This document shows positions 23,932 to 32,602 of a stretch of DNA of 64,000 nucleotides, in pieces. Position 1 is the first letter of the stretch, and every line of letters starts with the position of its first letter. A program made the position numbers and the translations under genes. The stretch covers positions 84,825 to 148,824 of the forward strand of contig NZ_QNRI01000008.1 of the NCBI RefSeq assembly GCF_003315295.1, in the 5' to 3' direction. The stretch comes from Paraliobacillus ryukyuensis (GTDB lineage Bacteria > Bacillota > Bacilli > Bacillales > Amphibacillaceae). The notes under the pieces were generated by a model. It saw nothing but the letters and a program-made list of their open reading frames with translations. It was not told where the DNA came from and searched no databases.

Positions 23932-24618
23932 TTAGATATCATCTTCAAGTGATAAATACCTAGATACAATTGCTTGTGCAAGGCTAGTAGAAGAATCGAC
24001 TAATGGGAAAGGTGCTTCTTCATGATCAATTATGACGTTCAGATCTGTGCAAGCAATAATAGCGGTATCGACTTTTTCCGCTAAGTTAGTAGATACTTCT
24101 AACCATAATTGTTGTGCTGTGTTTATCTCTCCCGTTTTAATATGCTTTATGATCTGATCTACCTTGTGTTGCTCTCTACTTAGATCAACAGATTCAAAAC
24201 CAGCAATGGTTAATTTATTTTGAAAAATATTGGATTCTATAGTCTGTTGCGTCGCCAGAACAGCAACTTTTTTAGTTGCTGTCGGCAATTTATTTATTGT
24301 CTCGTCAACCATATTCAAGGTAGGGATAGAAAGAGAAGCATTAATTTTTTTAAAGTAAATATGTGCCGTGTTACAAGGAATGGCAATGAAATCTACCCCA
24401 GTTTTCTCTAATCGTCTTGCTCCTTCGATAATTGCTCCTTCCATAGCGGTATGGTCGAGCGGTTTATTGATAAAAAAAGGGGTAGGACATGAATAGATCA
24501 TCATGTGTGGAAAATCAATATCATTTACTGCTCCGTAGATTTGTTGGCATTCCTCAACCACTTTATCCACGAATGGTCCGGTTGATTTAGGGCCCATCCC
24601 AGCTAGAATTCCGATCAT
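23932..24618 (-). CDS. Aspartate/glutamate (amino-acid) racemase family protein
   Basis: 228 aa. The N-terminus IGILAGMGPKSTGPFVDKV and the two catalytic Cys motifs IPCNTAH (about residue 82) and IACTDLN (about 190) define the cofactor-independent Asp/Glu racemase family, RacX/YgeA branch. It interconverts L- and D-amino acids, supplying D-amino acids for the wall or for biofilm signalling; which amino acid is uncertain. Monocistronic with its own terminator. Confidence 0.87.
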   Translation of the reverse strand: MIGILAGMGPKSTGPFVDKVVEECQQIYGAVNDIDFPHMMIYSCPTPFFINKPLDHTAMEGAIIEGARRLEKTGVDFIAIPCNTAHIYFKKINASLSIPTLNMVDETINKLPTATKKVAVLATQQTIESNIFQNKLTIAGFESVDLSREQHKVDQIIKHIKTGEINTAQQLWLEVSTNLAEKVDTAIIACTDLNVIIDHEEAPFPLVDSSTSLAQAIVSRYLSLEDDI

Positions 24619-24838
24619 TATTTTTCCTCCTATTTTAGCATTTAAAAACTATCTTGATATTTATTATTGTAATTCAAAACAAAAATTTATACTATAAAAG
24701 GAAATAGCCAATGATTTATAGCTGGAAAAAGTAAATGGAGGGAGAAGGTTAGCACTGATACAGGAAGAAGCACTTAAACCGATAGTAGCTAGTTTAAAAA
24801 AAGATCCAGTTGTTAAAGCAATTTTCTTAAAAGGTTCG

Positions 24839-25516
24839 ATGGGAAGAGGGGAACATGATCAACATTCGGATATTGACCTTTATTGTTTCGTTAATGAAGA
24901 AAATAAGCAACAATTTTTAAAAAACAGAAAGAAACATCTAACCGCTTATCGTCCGTTGTTGATGTATGATGAGATCTATATCATTGCACCGCAAATCGTA
25001 GCCGTCTACGATAATTTATTACATATTGATTTATTTACCGTTACGGAAGAAAGCTTATTGACTAAAGACTTTTTCACGGTCTTATATGATCCAGAAAATC
25101 ACTTAGAAGCGTTTCAATCCAGACAAACACTTGGATTATCTATACAAGAATTTGATGATGCCGTAATGGATGCGGTGTGGTTTTTATTTCAATATAAAAA
25201 ATCTACCGCAAGGGGCAACGACCTTTGGGCTGTTCATATGCTCGAACAAGCATTTACACATTTTGCTAAAGTGCTTTTGCGTCATTATGTTCCAGCAAGA
25301 GCACAGTTAGGATTAAAAACAATGGAACGATCCTTACCAGCTGTACCATTAAACAAATTCAACCGTATGTATGAAGCCAATACACCAAATCAGCATCCTC
25401 AAGCGGCAAAGTATTATTGTCAATTTTTAAGCGAAGAGAAAGAATGGATACTCGCTAATATGCAGCACCCTATTAAGATACAACCTTTATTTCTACAGTT
25501 AATTCAATCATGGTGA
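24839..25516 (+). CDS. Aminoglycoside-type nucleotidyltransferase domain protein, start unclear
   Basis: 225 aa from the first standard start codon, but the conserved GS motif of the nucleotidyltransferase fold (FLKGS, then RGEHDQHSDIDLY with the two Asp) begins before it. The frame is open upstream to at least 24749, where it follows GGAGGGAGAAGG and would read LALIQEEALKPIVASLKKD; no ATG, GTG or TTG is there (a TTA lies at the expected spot). The real start is therefore non-standard (CTG or ATA) or the start codon has mutated. The C-terminal helical domain is full length. Substrate unknown. Confidence 0.75.
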   Translation: MGRGEHDQHSDIDLYCFVNEENKQQFLKNRKKHLTAYRPLLMYDEIYIIAPQIVAVYDNLLHIDLFTVTEESLLTKDFFTVLYDPENHLEAFQSRQTLGLSIQEFDDAVMDAVWFLFQYKKSTARGNDLWAVHMLEQAFTHFAKVLLRHYVPARAQLGLKTMERSLPAVPLNKFNRMYEANTPNQHPQAAKYYCQFLSEEKEWILANMQHPIKIQPLFLQLIQSW

Positions 25517-25532
25517 AGCATAATATGAAAGT

Positions 25533-25563
25533 AGGGTAGCCAACCATCAATGTTGGATACCCT
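25533..25563. terminator. Hairpin terminator
   Basis: AGGGTAGCCAAC / GTTGGATACCCT stem after the nucleotidyltransferase gene; followed by AAATAAAATTATTTTT on the plus strand. Confidence 0.65.
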
Positions 25564-25571
25564 AAATAAAA

Positions 25572-25750
25572 TTATTTTTGACTTTCAATAAGTTGTCTTT
25601 TCAATAACTCAATGATATGTTTGTTTTGCGCCACTTGATGTTCGCTATTTTCTTTAATTCTATAAACCCATACGAGCAAAAAGATAAGCACAACTATCGG
25701 TGCAACAAGTATTACTAATGCTATTAGTACATTTACGATAGTAAAGGTCC
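25572..25750 (-). pseudogene. Small membrane protein remnant
   Basis: The minus-strand frame reads TFTIVNVLIALVILVAPIVV, then LIFLLVWVYRIKENSEH and ends LLKRQLIESQK: one or two membrane helices and a coiled-coil tail, like small Bacillus DUF4083-type proteins. A TGA interrupts the frame just upstream (GGF-stop-LGTF) and no usable start codon follows it. Either the gene is broken or it starts at a non-standard codon. Confidence 0.4.
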
Positions 25751-25817
25751 CTAATCAAAATCCCCCAATCGCTATAATTCTACCAACATTATATGCGAAA
25801 CGGAAAAATAATCTAAA

Positions 25818-26276
25818 TTATTTATGGTTGTCTTGATACATTGCATGAGCGGTTTGATTAAACTTTTGCAGTAATCGACTAAAGTCAGCTTGATCTTGTT
25901 CCGACCAATCTTTCAACATTTCCGAAAATATTGCTTTTCTTCTTTGTTTATAAACAGCTAATTGTTTGACACCGTCCTCACTAATTTTGTAATAGTACGA
26001 GCGCTTATCAGCTGGGTTAGGGATTCGAATAATTAGGTTGTCCTTCTCTAATAATGCTGCTTGACGACTAACAGTTGATATATCTAATTGGAGGAGTGTA
26101 GCTAATCTTTTCACCCCTGTTTCCCCGTGATTGTCTAGCGTGCGCAACAGTAAATAAGCGGATCGATGAAATGCTTTCTTTTTATCTGCTGCCATGGCAG
26201 TTATTCGCCGTGCTAGTAACGCCATTTCTACTTCAAGTTGATCGATTGCATCTGTATTATTCAATATACATCTCAC
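25818..26276 (-). CDS. MarR family transcriptional regulator
   Basis: 152 aa winged-helix protein: recognition helix region LATLLQLDISTVSRQAALLE followed by the wing IRIPNPADKRSYYYKISEDG. It is divergent from the CBS-MFS operon. Two inverted repeats in the shared intergenic region are likely its operators, so it probably represses both itself and the efflux genes until a drug or phenolic ligand binds. Confidence 0.88.
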   Translation of the reverse strand: MRCILNNTDAIDQLEVEMALLARRITAMAADKKKAFHRSAYLLLRTLDNHGETGVKRLATLLQLDISTVSRQAALLEKDNLIIRIPNPADKRSYYYKISEDGVKQLAVYKQRRKAIFSEMLKDWSEQDQADFSRLLQKFNQTAHAMYQDNHK

Positions 26277-26337
26277 CTTATACTAACTTTTTACAAATAA
26301 TCTATTCCATATTCCTTTTTACACTAAATCAATCGAA

Positions 26338-26390
26338 TTGACAAGTGATTAGTTGTCATATACAATTATATAGTTGCTTAATACAACTAT
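26338..26390 (+). promoter_or_regulatory. Efflux operon promoter with two MarR-type operators
   Basis: TTGACA (26338-26343), 17 bases, TACAAT (26361-26366). Inverted repeats TTGTcatataCAA (about 26353-26365) and ATAGTTGCTTAATACAACTA (26370-26390, near-perfect) share TAGTTG/CAACTA half-sites and cover the -10 and start. Confidence 0.75.
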
Positions 26391-26417
26391 TTTATATTGG
26401 AGACAGGGGTGTTTTTG

Positions 26418-26873
26418 TTGAAAGCTAGTCAAATTATGAAACGTTCTGTCATTAGATTAAAAGAAACAGCCACTATAAGGGAGGTTGTGGAACAATTTAT
26501 TGAACATGGCATTAGTGGCCTACCGATTGTAAATGATCGTAATGAAGTGGTTGCTTACATCAGTGATGGTGACATCATGCGTTATATTGGAAAGCATAAG
26601 AATTATGTTATTGATATGTATTCCTTCATCAATGTCATTATGGGTGATGATGATAGTTTTGAAGAACGGATGAAAAGAATTTTGAAACTGAATGTTCTAG
26701 ATATAGCGAAGAAGAATGTCATTACGGTCAGTTTTGATGATAGAGTTGAAGATGTGGCATATATCTTAGGTCAAAAACGAATAAAGAAATTACCAGTATT
26801 ACGAGAAGGTGTTTTAGTTGGCATTATTAGTCGAGGGGATGTCATTCGTGATGCTTTTAAAATTGTTTTATAA
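26418..26873 (+). CDS. Tandem CBS-domain protein
   Basis: 151 aa from TTG 26418, six bases after AGGGGTG (another in-frame TTG at 26397 lacks a ribosome site). Two CBS domains: KASQIMKRSVIRLKETATIR to SDGDIMRYIG, and VITVSFDDRVEDVAYILGQK to ISRGDVIRDA. Such proteins sense adenine nucleotides. It is the first gene under the MarR-controlled promoter, 34 bases before an MFS exporter, an unusual partner. Confidence 0.87.
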   Translation: MKASQIMKRSVIRLKETATIREVVEQFIEHGISGLPIVNDRNEVVAYISDGDIMRYIGKHKNYVIDMYSFINVIMGDDDSFEERMKRILKLNVLDIAKKNVITVSFDDRVEDVAYILGQKRIKKLPVLREGVLVGIISRGDVIRDAFKIVL

Positions 26874-26907
26874 GCAAACTTTGATAAAAAGGAAAGAGGG
26901 GTAAGAA

Positions 26908-28362
26908 TTGAGCACCGATAGCGTTCATACAAACGAAGAAAAATCATTTAACAAAATGCCGCTATTAATTGTATTAATCTCAGGCGCATTTGTCGCCATA
27001 TTAAATCAAACGTTACTAGCAACGGCATTACCGAAAATTATGGCTGATTTGCAATTAGAAGCAAATACAGCGCAATGGCTTCAGTCCATTTTTATGCTTG
27101 TTAATGGGATTATGATCCCAGTTACAGCATTTTTAATTGAGAAATTTACGACAAGGAAGCTATTCTTAACCGCAATGTCATTATTTGCATTAGGTACACT
27201 TGTTTGTTCTTTAGCTCCGAGTTTCAGTTTTCTGATGGTCGGACGGGTATTACAAGCATCTGGAGCGGGGATTATTATTCCATTAATGCAAACCATTCTC
27301 TTTATGATTTTCCCTGTTGAAAAACGAGGGACAGCAATGGGAATGTTCGGGTTAGTTATCGCATTTGCTCCTGCCATTGGCCCTACATTATCAGGTTGGT
27401 TAGTAGACCAGTACCCTTGGAGAAGTTTGTTCTATGTAATTTTACCAATTGTTATTTTGGATATTATTTTTGCCTACTTCTTGTTACGCAATGTGACCGA
27501 AAGAAAAGATACAAAACTAGATATGTTATCCATATTACTATCTTCCATCGGTTTTGGTGGACTACTATATGGATTTAGTACAGCAGGTAATACTGGCTGG
27601 GCAAGCTTACAAGTTGCGATCTCATTAGTAATCGGCGCGGTTGGTTTAGCATTATTTATACACCGTCAATCTAATTTAGAAACACCAATTCTAAACTTCA
27701 GTGTGTTTAGAAATGCGATATTTACGGTTTCTACTGCTTTGGGGATGATTGTATTTATTTCTATGATTGGTGGTGCGGTAATTTTACCATTGTTAATGCA
27801 AAATATGCTTGGCTATTCTGCTTTACAGTCTGGTCTAATGCTAATGCCAGGTGGTTTAGTTATGGGGGCAATGAACCCAATTACTGGACGATTATTTGAC
27901 AAGTTCGGTGCAAGATGGCTGGCAATCATTGGGTTAACTATCTTGGTATTATCAACATTTGCATTTACCAATTTAACAGCAGATACATCCATTATTTATT
28001 TGACGATCATGCATGCGTTCCGTATGTTCGGTATTGCAATGGTAATGATGCCAGTGACCACAGCTGGTCTAAATCAATTGCCAATAAGTCTCATTCCACA
28101 TGGTACTGCTATGAATAACACCATGCGCCAAGTTGCAGGTGCAATGGGTACTGCCTTATTAGTCTCTGTAATGACGAATAGCGCACATCCAGCAGAAGGT
28201 TTAAATGGAGCGATTCACGGGGTCAATGTATCCTTTATTGTAGCAGGGTGTATTGCGATTGCAGGCTTGATTTTATCTTTCTTTGTGAAAAGTAAAAAAC
28301 AGATTGATCAAGGACAAAAAAAAACAACTAATCAATCGACAAATCAAACGGCAACAGAATAA
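26908..28362 (+). CDS. MFS multidrug exporter, DHA2 family (14-TM)
   Basis: 484 aa, TTG start behind GGAAAGAGGGG. Fourteen hydrophobic segments; motif A-like region VTAFLIEKFTTRKLF, and the DHA2 motif C region MGMFGLVIAFAPAIGPTLSG. It resembles LmrB/EmrB/YhcA-type proton-driven drug pumps of Bacillus. The tail is hydrophilic, rich in Gln and Thr. It is co-transcribed with the CBS gene and predicted to be induced through MarR. Confidence 0.9.
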   Translation: MSTDSVHTNEEKSFNKMPLLIVLISGAFVAILNQTLLATALPKIMADLQLEANTAQWLQSIFMLVNGIMIPVTAFLIEKFTTRKLFLTAMSLFALGTLVCSLAPSFSFLMVGRVLQASGAGIIIPLMQTILFMIFPVEKRGTAMGMFGLVIAFAPAIGPTLSGWLVDQYPWRSLFYVILPIVILDIIFAYFLLRNVTERKDTKLDMLSILLSSIGFGGLLYGFSTAGNTGWASLQVAISLVIGAVGLALFIHRQSNLETPILNFSVFRNAIFTVSTALGMIVFISMIGGAVILPLLMQNMLGYSALQSGLMLMPGGLVMGAMNPITGRLFDKFGARWLAIIGLTILVLSTFAFTNLTADTSIIYLTIMHAFRMFGIAMVMMPVTTAGLNQLPISLIPHGTAMNNTMRQVAGAMGTALLVSVMTNSAHPAEGLNGAIHGVNVSFIVAGCIAIAGLILSFFVKSKKQIDQGQKKTTNQSTNQTATE

Positions 28363-28387
28363 TAAAAAAATGATTTAATTTGATATG

Positions 28388-28440
28388 CTCTCCTTTGTGT
28401 AGACAGGTGAAAAATCTGACTATATAAAGGAGAGTTTTTG
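28388..28440 (+). terminator. Terminator of the CBS-MFS operon
   Basis: CTCTCCTTTGTGTAG / CTATATAAAGGAGAG stem followed by TTTTTG. Confidence 0.8.
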
Positions 28441-28540
28441 ATTAGTTCCTTCATAGATATCCCAAAGCAACCAAGAATATAGTTAACACATATGGTAAAC
28501 TAACAGCAAGAAATAATTAATTATATTAGGAGGACTTGTC

Positions 28541-28903
28541 ATGATTAAAGAGCTACATCACGTACAGATTACCATCCCAAAAGGAACGGAAGCAGAAGGA
28601 AGAAGCTTCTACTGTGATTTATTAGGATTAAAAGAAATAGAAAAGCCAGATATACTTAAGGGACGAGGTGGTTTCTGGGTCCAGGTAGGGGACGTCGATC
28701 TACATATAGGAACAGAAGATGGCATTGACCGTTTGTCAACCAAATCACACGTGGCTTATCAAGTATCTGAGATTTCTTACTGGCGAAATAGGTTACAAGA
28801 GCATGGTATTGAAGTGATAGAATCAATCCCCTTGCCTAATTATGACCGATTTGAATTTCGAGATCCTTTTGGGAATCGAGTAGAAATGATCCAAGCATTA
28901 TAA
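28541..28903 (+). CDS. VOC (glyoxalase/bleomycin-resistance) family protein
   Basis: 120 aa, one vicinal-oxygen-chelate domain: KELHHVQITIPKG with the first metal His, RSFYCDLLGLKEIEKP, VDLHIGTEDG, SHVAYQVSE and the terminal FRDPFGNRVEMIQAL with the Glu ligand. Metal-dependent; fosfomycin thiol transferases and glyoxalases are relatives, but nothing fixes the substrate. Start behind AGGAGG. Confidence 0.85.
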   Translation: MIKELHHVQITIPKGTEAEGRSFYCDLLGLKEIEKPDILKGRGGFWVQVGDVDLHIGTEDGIDRLSTKSHVAYQVSEISYWRNRLQEHGIEVIESIPLPNYDRFEFRDPFGNRVEMIQAL

Positions 28904-28948
28904 ATAGAATCTTTAAAGCATGACATTATAAAATAGAGGTGGGTTTGA

Positions 28949-29566
28949 TTGTATAAACATATAATCTGGGATTTTGATGGGACACTTTTTGATACATATC
29001 CAATGATGGCTAGGGTTTTTAAAGACTTGCTTCAAGAAAATGGTATAGATGAACCTTTAGAGGAGATAATTACCCAAATGAAGGTGTCTGCTTCTGCTGC
29101 TATGAAACACTACGAACGAAAGTATCAAATAACAGAAGCATTTATTGCTAACTATAAGGAAAAACAAAAGCTAGCAGTAGTTGAACAAGCTGAGCCATTT
29201 GCTGGAATAAAAGAAATTTGTAGCTATATTCACACAACCAATCGAAAAAATTACTTACTCACGCACCGCGGCGAATCTTCTATTACGGTCTTAAAAAAAC
29301 ATGGTTTATTTGACTGTTTTTCGGCATTTATTACATCCGAACAAGGGTTTGAGCGAAAACCGAGTCCTGCAGCCATTCATTACTTGATGGGTAAATATGA
29401 TATGAACCCTTCAGAATCTATTATGATAGGGGATAGAGATTTAGATTTATTATCAGGAAAAAATGCAGGAATAAGTGCCTGTTATTTTAGTGAAGCACAT
29501 GGTGCAAGTGAACACGCAGATTATAACATGTTTGATTTTCAGCAGTTGTATGAAATCATTTCTTGA
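28949..29566 (+). CDS. HAD-family hydrolase, phosphoglycolate phosphatase-like
   Basis: 205 aa, TTG start behind GAGGTGGG. Motif I HIIWDFDGTLFDTYPM, motif II LLTHRGESS, Lys in GFERKPSP and motif IV SIMIGDRDLDLLSGKNAG. The small helical cap places it in HAD subfamily IA (phosphoglycolate phosphatase/beta-phosphoglucomutase-like). It may be co-transcribed with the VOC gene before it. Confidence 0.85.
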   Translation: MYKHIIWDFDGTLFDTYPMMARVFKDLLQENGIDEPLEEIITQMKVSASAAMKHYERKYQITEAFIANYKEKQKLAVVEQAEPFAGIKEICSYIHTTNRKNYLLTHRGESSITVLKKHGLFDCFSAFITSEQGFERKPSPAAIHYLMGKYDMNPSESIMIGDRDLDLLSGKNAGISACYFSEAHGASEHADYNMFDFQQLYEIIS

Positions 29567-29643
29567 TTTTGAAAGTGACTGTTCTATAAATAAAAAGATC
29601 TTCGTATGGCTGGTTATTAAGCGTATTGGATAGGAGTGTTAGT

Positions 29644-30045
29644 ATGACCGAAAGTTGTGTTTTTTGTTATCCAGATTTGGAAACTGAACAAGTTGTTTTA
29701 TTAAGCAATGAATATTGTCTGTTTTTACAGTTGAAACGTTCTCAACTGAAAGGGAATCAATTAGAAGGAGCGGGTGTCATTGTACCTCGAGCACATAGAG
29801 AAACTGCTTTTGATTTAACAACTGAGGAGTGGGTAGCTACGCAACAATTGTTGCAAGAAGTAAAAAGTTACTTAGATGAAACCCATCGACCTAAAGGATA
29901 TAACCTTGGTTGGAATTTTGGCCAGGTAGCTGGTCAGCATATTGGACATGCTCATTTCCACGTTATTCCTAGGTATGAAGACGAACCACTTGTTGGTAAA
30001 GGAATAAGATATATGTTTAAACATGAAGCTAATAAAAGAAGATAA
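29644..30045 (+). CDS. HIT-family nucleotide hydrolase
   Basis: 133 aa from ATG 29644 behind TAGGAGTG. Contains the zinc-like CVFCYPD start and the histidine triad HIGHAHFHVIPR. HIT proteins hydrolyse nucleoside phosphoramidates or dinucleoside polyphosphates (AppppA). The hairpin AGATGTG/CACATCT at 30049-30085 may be its terminator, although the T tract is weak. Confidence 0.87.
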   Translation: MTESCVFCYPDLETEQVVLLSNEYCLFLQLKRSQLKGNQLEGAGVIVPRAHRETAFDLTTEEWVATQQLLQEVKSYLDETHRPKGYNLGWNFGQVAGQHIGHAHFHVIPRYEDEPLVGKGIRYMFKHEANKRR

Positions 30046-30118
30046 GGGAGATGTGTTGGGTGATAGCTTGTCCCTAGCACATCTCATGTGTTTTATATGA
30101 TTGATCAACGGTCTCTTT

Positions 30119-31636
30119 TTACGCCAAATATCTACCGCGCAATGTCCAAATTTTATAGAACATAATAATTGATTGAAGAATCGTTAAATAAGTTAGTGTA
30201 ATCCATCCAGCCATTAAGTAGGGCTGAAGTGTAGCTTGTACATTGGTACTAGTAAGACCATCACGATATATGATGCTAAGATAAATGGTACTGCTAATAC
30301 ACAAGGCGATAAGAATAAGTGCGATGCCGAGTTTGCTTTTCGTTTTACCTGCTTCTGCATTATATTGATTGGCCCAACCGTCTTTCTTATGAGCGGAAAA
30401 TTTATCAAGCCAAACTTGACAAAAGGTTATTAAATTTGCCCATAAATAAAGTTCGGGACTGATGAGAAAAAAGGCAAGGATGATATCAATTGGGCGGTGC
30501 ATCGGGGTTTTAACTGCTAAGATGACATTGACAATTGAAGCTAAAACAACCGGTGTAATCCATATCCAAGACCAATAAAATTGATCCGTAGCCAAAGCGA
30601 TAGCCAACAAAACAACGAAAAGAATACGGGTAATAATATCGGCAAACATTTTTAATTGCGAACGCCATAATCGGCCCAAATGTCTAGTTTTTACATCAAT
30701 ATCTCGGTTGGTTAGTAAATCAACTGTACCAGCTTGCCATTTATTACGTTGTTGACGAAACGCATGATAATTGCGCATCGCATCCACAAAGCATCTAGCT
30801 TTTGGACTAACGAGTGTTTTCCATCCACTTTTCTGTAATTGCCATGTTAATAACATATCCTCCACATCACTATCATTTTGCCAAGGCGCGTCTAACTTTC
30901 GTTCATTGACAACCGCTAGTAGTGCTTCAGGTCGAAACAGCGTGGCTTGTCCACCTAATACATAGGTACTACCTCCATGGTATTGTAAATCGAGCACCCA
31001 ACTGGCCATATCTTGTTTTTGCTGATGTGTCCACCACCGTGAAATAGGGCCACCATATTCACCATTAGATAATTTTTCTTCGTAGTAAGGATCATCTACT
31101 GGTAACTTTCGTCGTTTCTTCGGCATCCGCATGGTGTATTTCGCCATTACCCCACCAATATTTCGAGCAGACATTAATCCCTCCCACAGTTCTCGCAATG
31201 CAAATGGTGCTAGTCTACTGTCGGCATCCATCCCAAGAATGGCTTGGACAGAATCACGATATAATTTTTGATAGTCGGTCAACTCTTCGTTATAGATATT
31301 AAGCATGTCACCATAAACTAATTTCCAACCGGTATTTAATGCTCCAACTTTTCGCTGCTTATTTCCCTTCGTTGTGATAACTTGTACTGCCAAATTAAAT
31401 TCCTTCCCAGCTTCTTTTGCTATCGCTTCTGTTTGATCCGTGCAGTTATCTGAAATAACAAAAACATCTAGTTCTACATCTTTAGGTAGAACTTGGTCAT
31501 GCAGTCCTGCTAAACATTGTCGAATCGATTTTTCTTCATTATGTGCGGGTATAAGCACAATAATTCGCGGGCGCATATAAGAGCGTTTAACCGCATTGCT
31601 CCGTTGGTGTGGTATTTGATCAATTAGTTCTAGCAA
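30119..31636 (-). CDS. Membrane glycosyltransferase, family 2
   Basis: 505 aa. GT-A domain at about 20-290: RIIVLIPAHNEEKSIRQCLA, VISDNCTDQTEAIA, LGMDADSRLAP with the DxD, GGQATLFRPEALLAV and NDSDVEDMLLTW with the catalytic Asp-Asp; the RQQRNKWQAGTVDLL segment equals the (Q/R)xxRW motif of processive synthases. Four or five membrane helices follow (about 325-345, 352-372, 390-410, 440-462, 474-495). It resembles poly-N-acetylglucosamine or cellulose-synthase-like enzymes, so it may make an extracellular polysaccharide; product unknown. Monocistronic. Confidence 0.85.
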   Translation of the reverse strand: MLELIDQIPHQRSNAVKRSYMRPRIIVLIPAHNEEKSIRQCLAGLHDQVLPKDVELDVFVISDNCTDQTEAIAKEAGKEFNLAVQVITTKGNKQRKVGALNTGWKLVYGDMLNIYNEELTDYQKLYRDSVQAILGMDADSRLAPFALRELWEGLMSARNIGGVMAKYTMRMPKKRRKLPVDDPYYEEKLSNGEYGGPISRWWTHQQKQDMASWVLDLQYHGGSTYVLGGQATLFRPEALLAVVNERKLDAPWQNDSDVEDMLLTWQLQKSGWKTLVSPKARCFVDAMRNYHAFRQQRNKWQAGTVDLLTNRDIDVKTRHLGRLWRSQLKMFADIITRILFVVLLAIALATDQFYWSWIWITPVVLASIVNVILAVKTPMHRPIDIILAFFLISPELYLWANLITFCQVWLDKFSAHKKDGWANQYNAEAGKTKSKLGIALILIALCISSTIYLSIIYRDGLTSTNVQATLQPYLMAGWITLTYLTILQSIIMFYKIWTLRGRYLA

Positions 31637-31938
31637 CGTAAATCCCTCCCTAATAGGTTTCTAGTTTATCTTATTAAAAGAGATAGACAATCATTACTAA
31701 AAAGTTTAATGACAAATTTTTTCTTTGATAGTTTAAATAACGAAACTATTTCAATTGGGTAATCGTCAAACCAATTAGATTAAAGCTAGGAACGTGATAA
31801 CGATGGATCAATGCAGGAAAGAGAAACTATTGAATGGCATATTGATAGAACATAAAAATGCTGTTATAAGCAAATTTCTGTAAAAAGTAGGTTGTCTTCT
31901 GTGAAGGAAAGTGACTCATGAATAGAGAATAGTGTCAA

Positions 31939-31976
31939 AACAATCACCTTGGATACTCTAGCGTGATTGTTTTTCC
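31939..31976. terminator. Bidirectional hairpin terminator
   Basis: AACAATCAC / GTGATTGTT stem with T tracts on both strands, in the gap 31637-32602, which holds this hairpin, a permease fragment and the cst promoter, but no intact gene. Confidence 0.65.
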
Positions 31977-31989
31977 CTATTCGCAACTA

Positions 31990-32335
31990 CGTTATCAACT
32001 ATATTTTCTAAATCGTACGATAGTAAAGATTGAAATGGCAAGTAATGAAAGTACAAGCTCACTTGCTATAAGCAACCATTTTATTGGTACTGCTAGTCAG
32101 AGTAACGTGATACATGGAACGCTTATCCCGAGGAAGGTTTCAACTGCTGAAAATTACTTGTTTCTTGTAAGACGGTACGCATAATCCACTTTTTACGGCA
32201 ACTAATCGCACGATATATGGCAAATTCGTCTTTGCGTTCGCGTAAGAGTGCGGAGAGACATTCACTTAAGTTAACACTTGTTAAAATTATGGTAATCAGT
32301 AAAATGAGCATTTGAATGACCACCGTTAAGTCCAA
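31990..32335 (-). pseudogene. FtsX-like ABC permease C-terminal remnant
   Basis: The minus strand reads VVIQMLILLITIILTSVNLS, then LRERKDEFAIYRAISCRKKW, the cytosolic edge of an FtsX/MacB permease (normally IRERKxEFGIxRAIG). After an internal loss and a stop it continues LAVPIKWLLIASELVLSLLA, ISIFTIVRFRK, the last membrane helix. The large N-terminal portion and the ATPase partner are missing, so this is a decayed fragment. Confidence 0.65.
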
Positions 32336-32546
32336 TGTATACTTCCTCTTTCAATCATTTAGTTACTGTAGTATTATGTATTCTTTTGTGATAAATTCCT
32401 CTTTCATGTGAAAATTATTACATTATTTACATGTATTGCGGTAATACTAAACTTGTATTATAGTGACGACTTCCGAATTACCCTTTCTATAGGAGATTAC
32501 CCTCTTTTATTTAGGAAAAGTAAAATTTTTGTACGGTACAGGGTAT

Positions 32547-32589
32547 TTGACATCTATTTATTTATCATTTAATATACCCTTATAGGTAT
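32547..32589 (+). promoter_or_regulatory. cst promoter with CstR-like operator
   Basis: TTGACA (32547-32552), 17 bases, TAATAT (32570-32575). ATACCcttataGGTAT (32574-32589) overlaps the -10 and resembles the G/C-poor inverted ATACCC/GGGTAT operators of persulfide-sensing CsoR/CstR repressors. An extra GGGTAT half-site lies at 32541-32546. Confidence 0.7.
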
Positions 32590-32602
32590 TAAGGAGGTTG
32601 TT

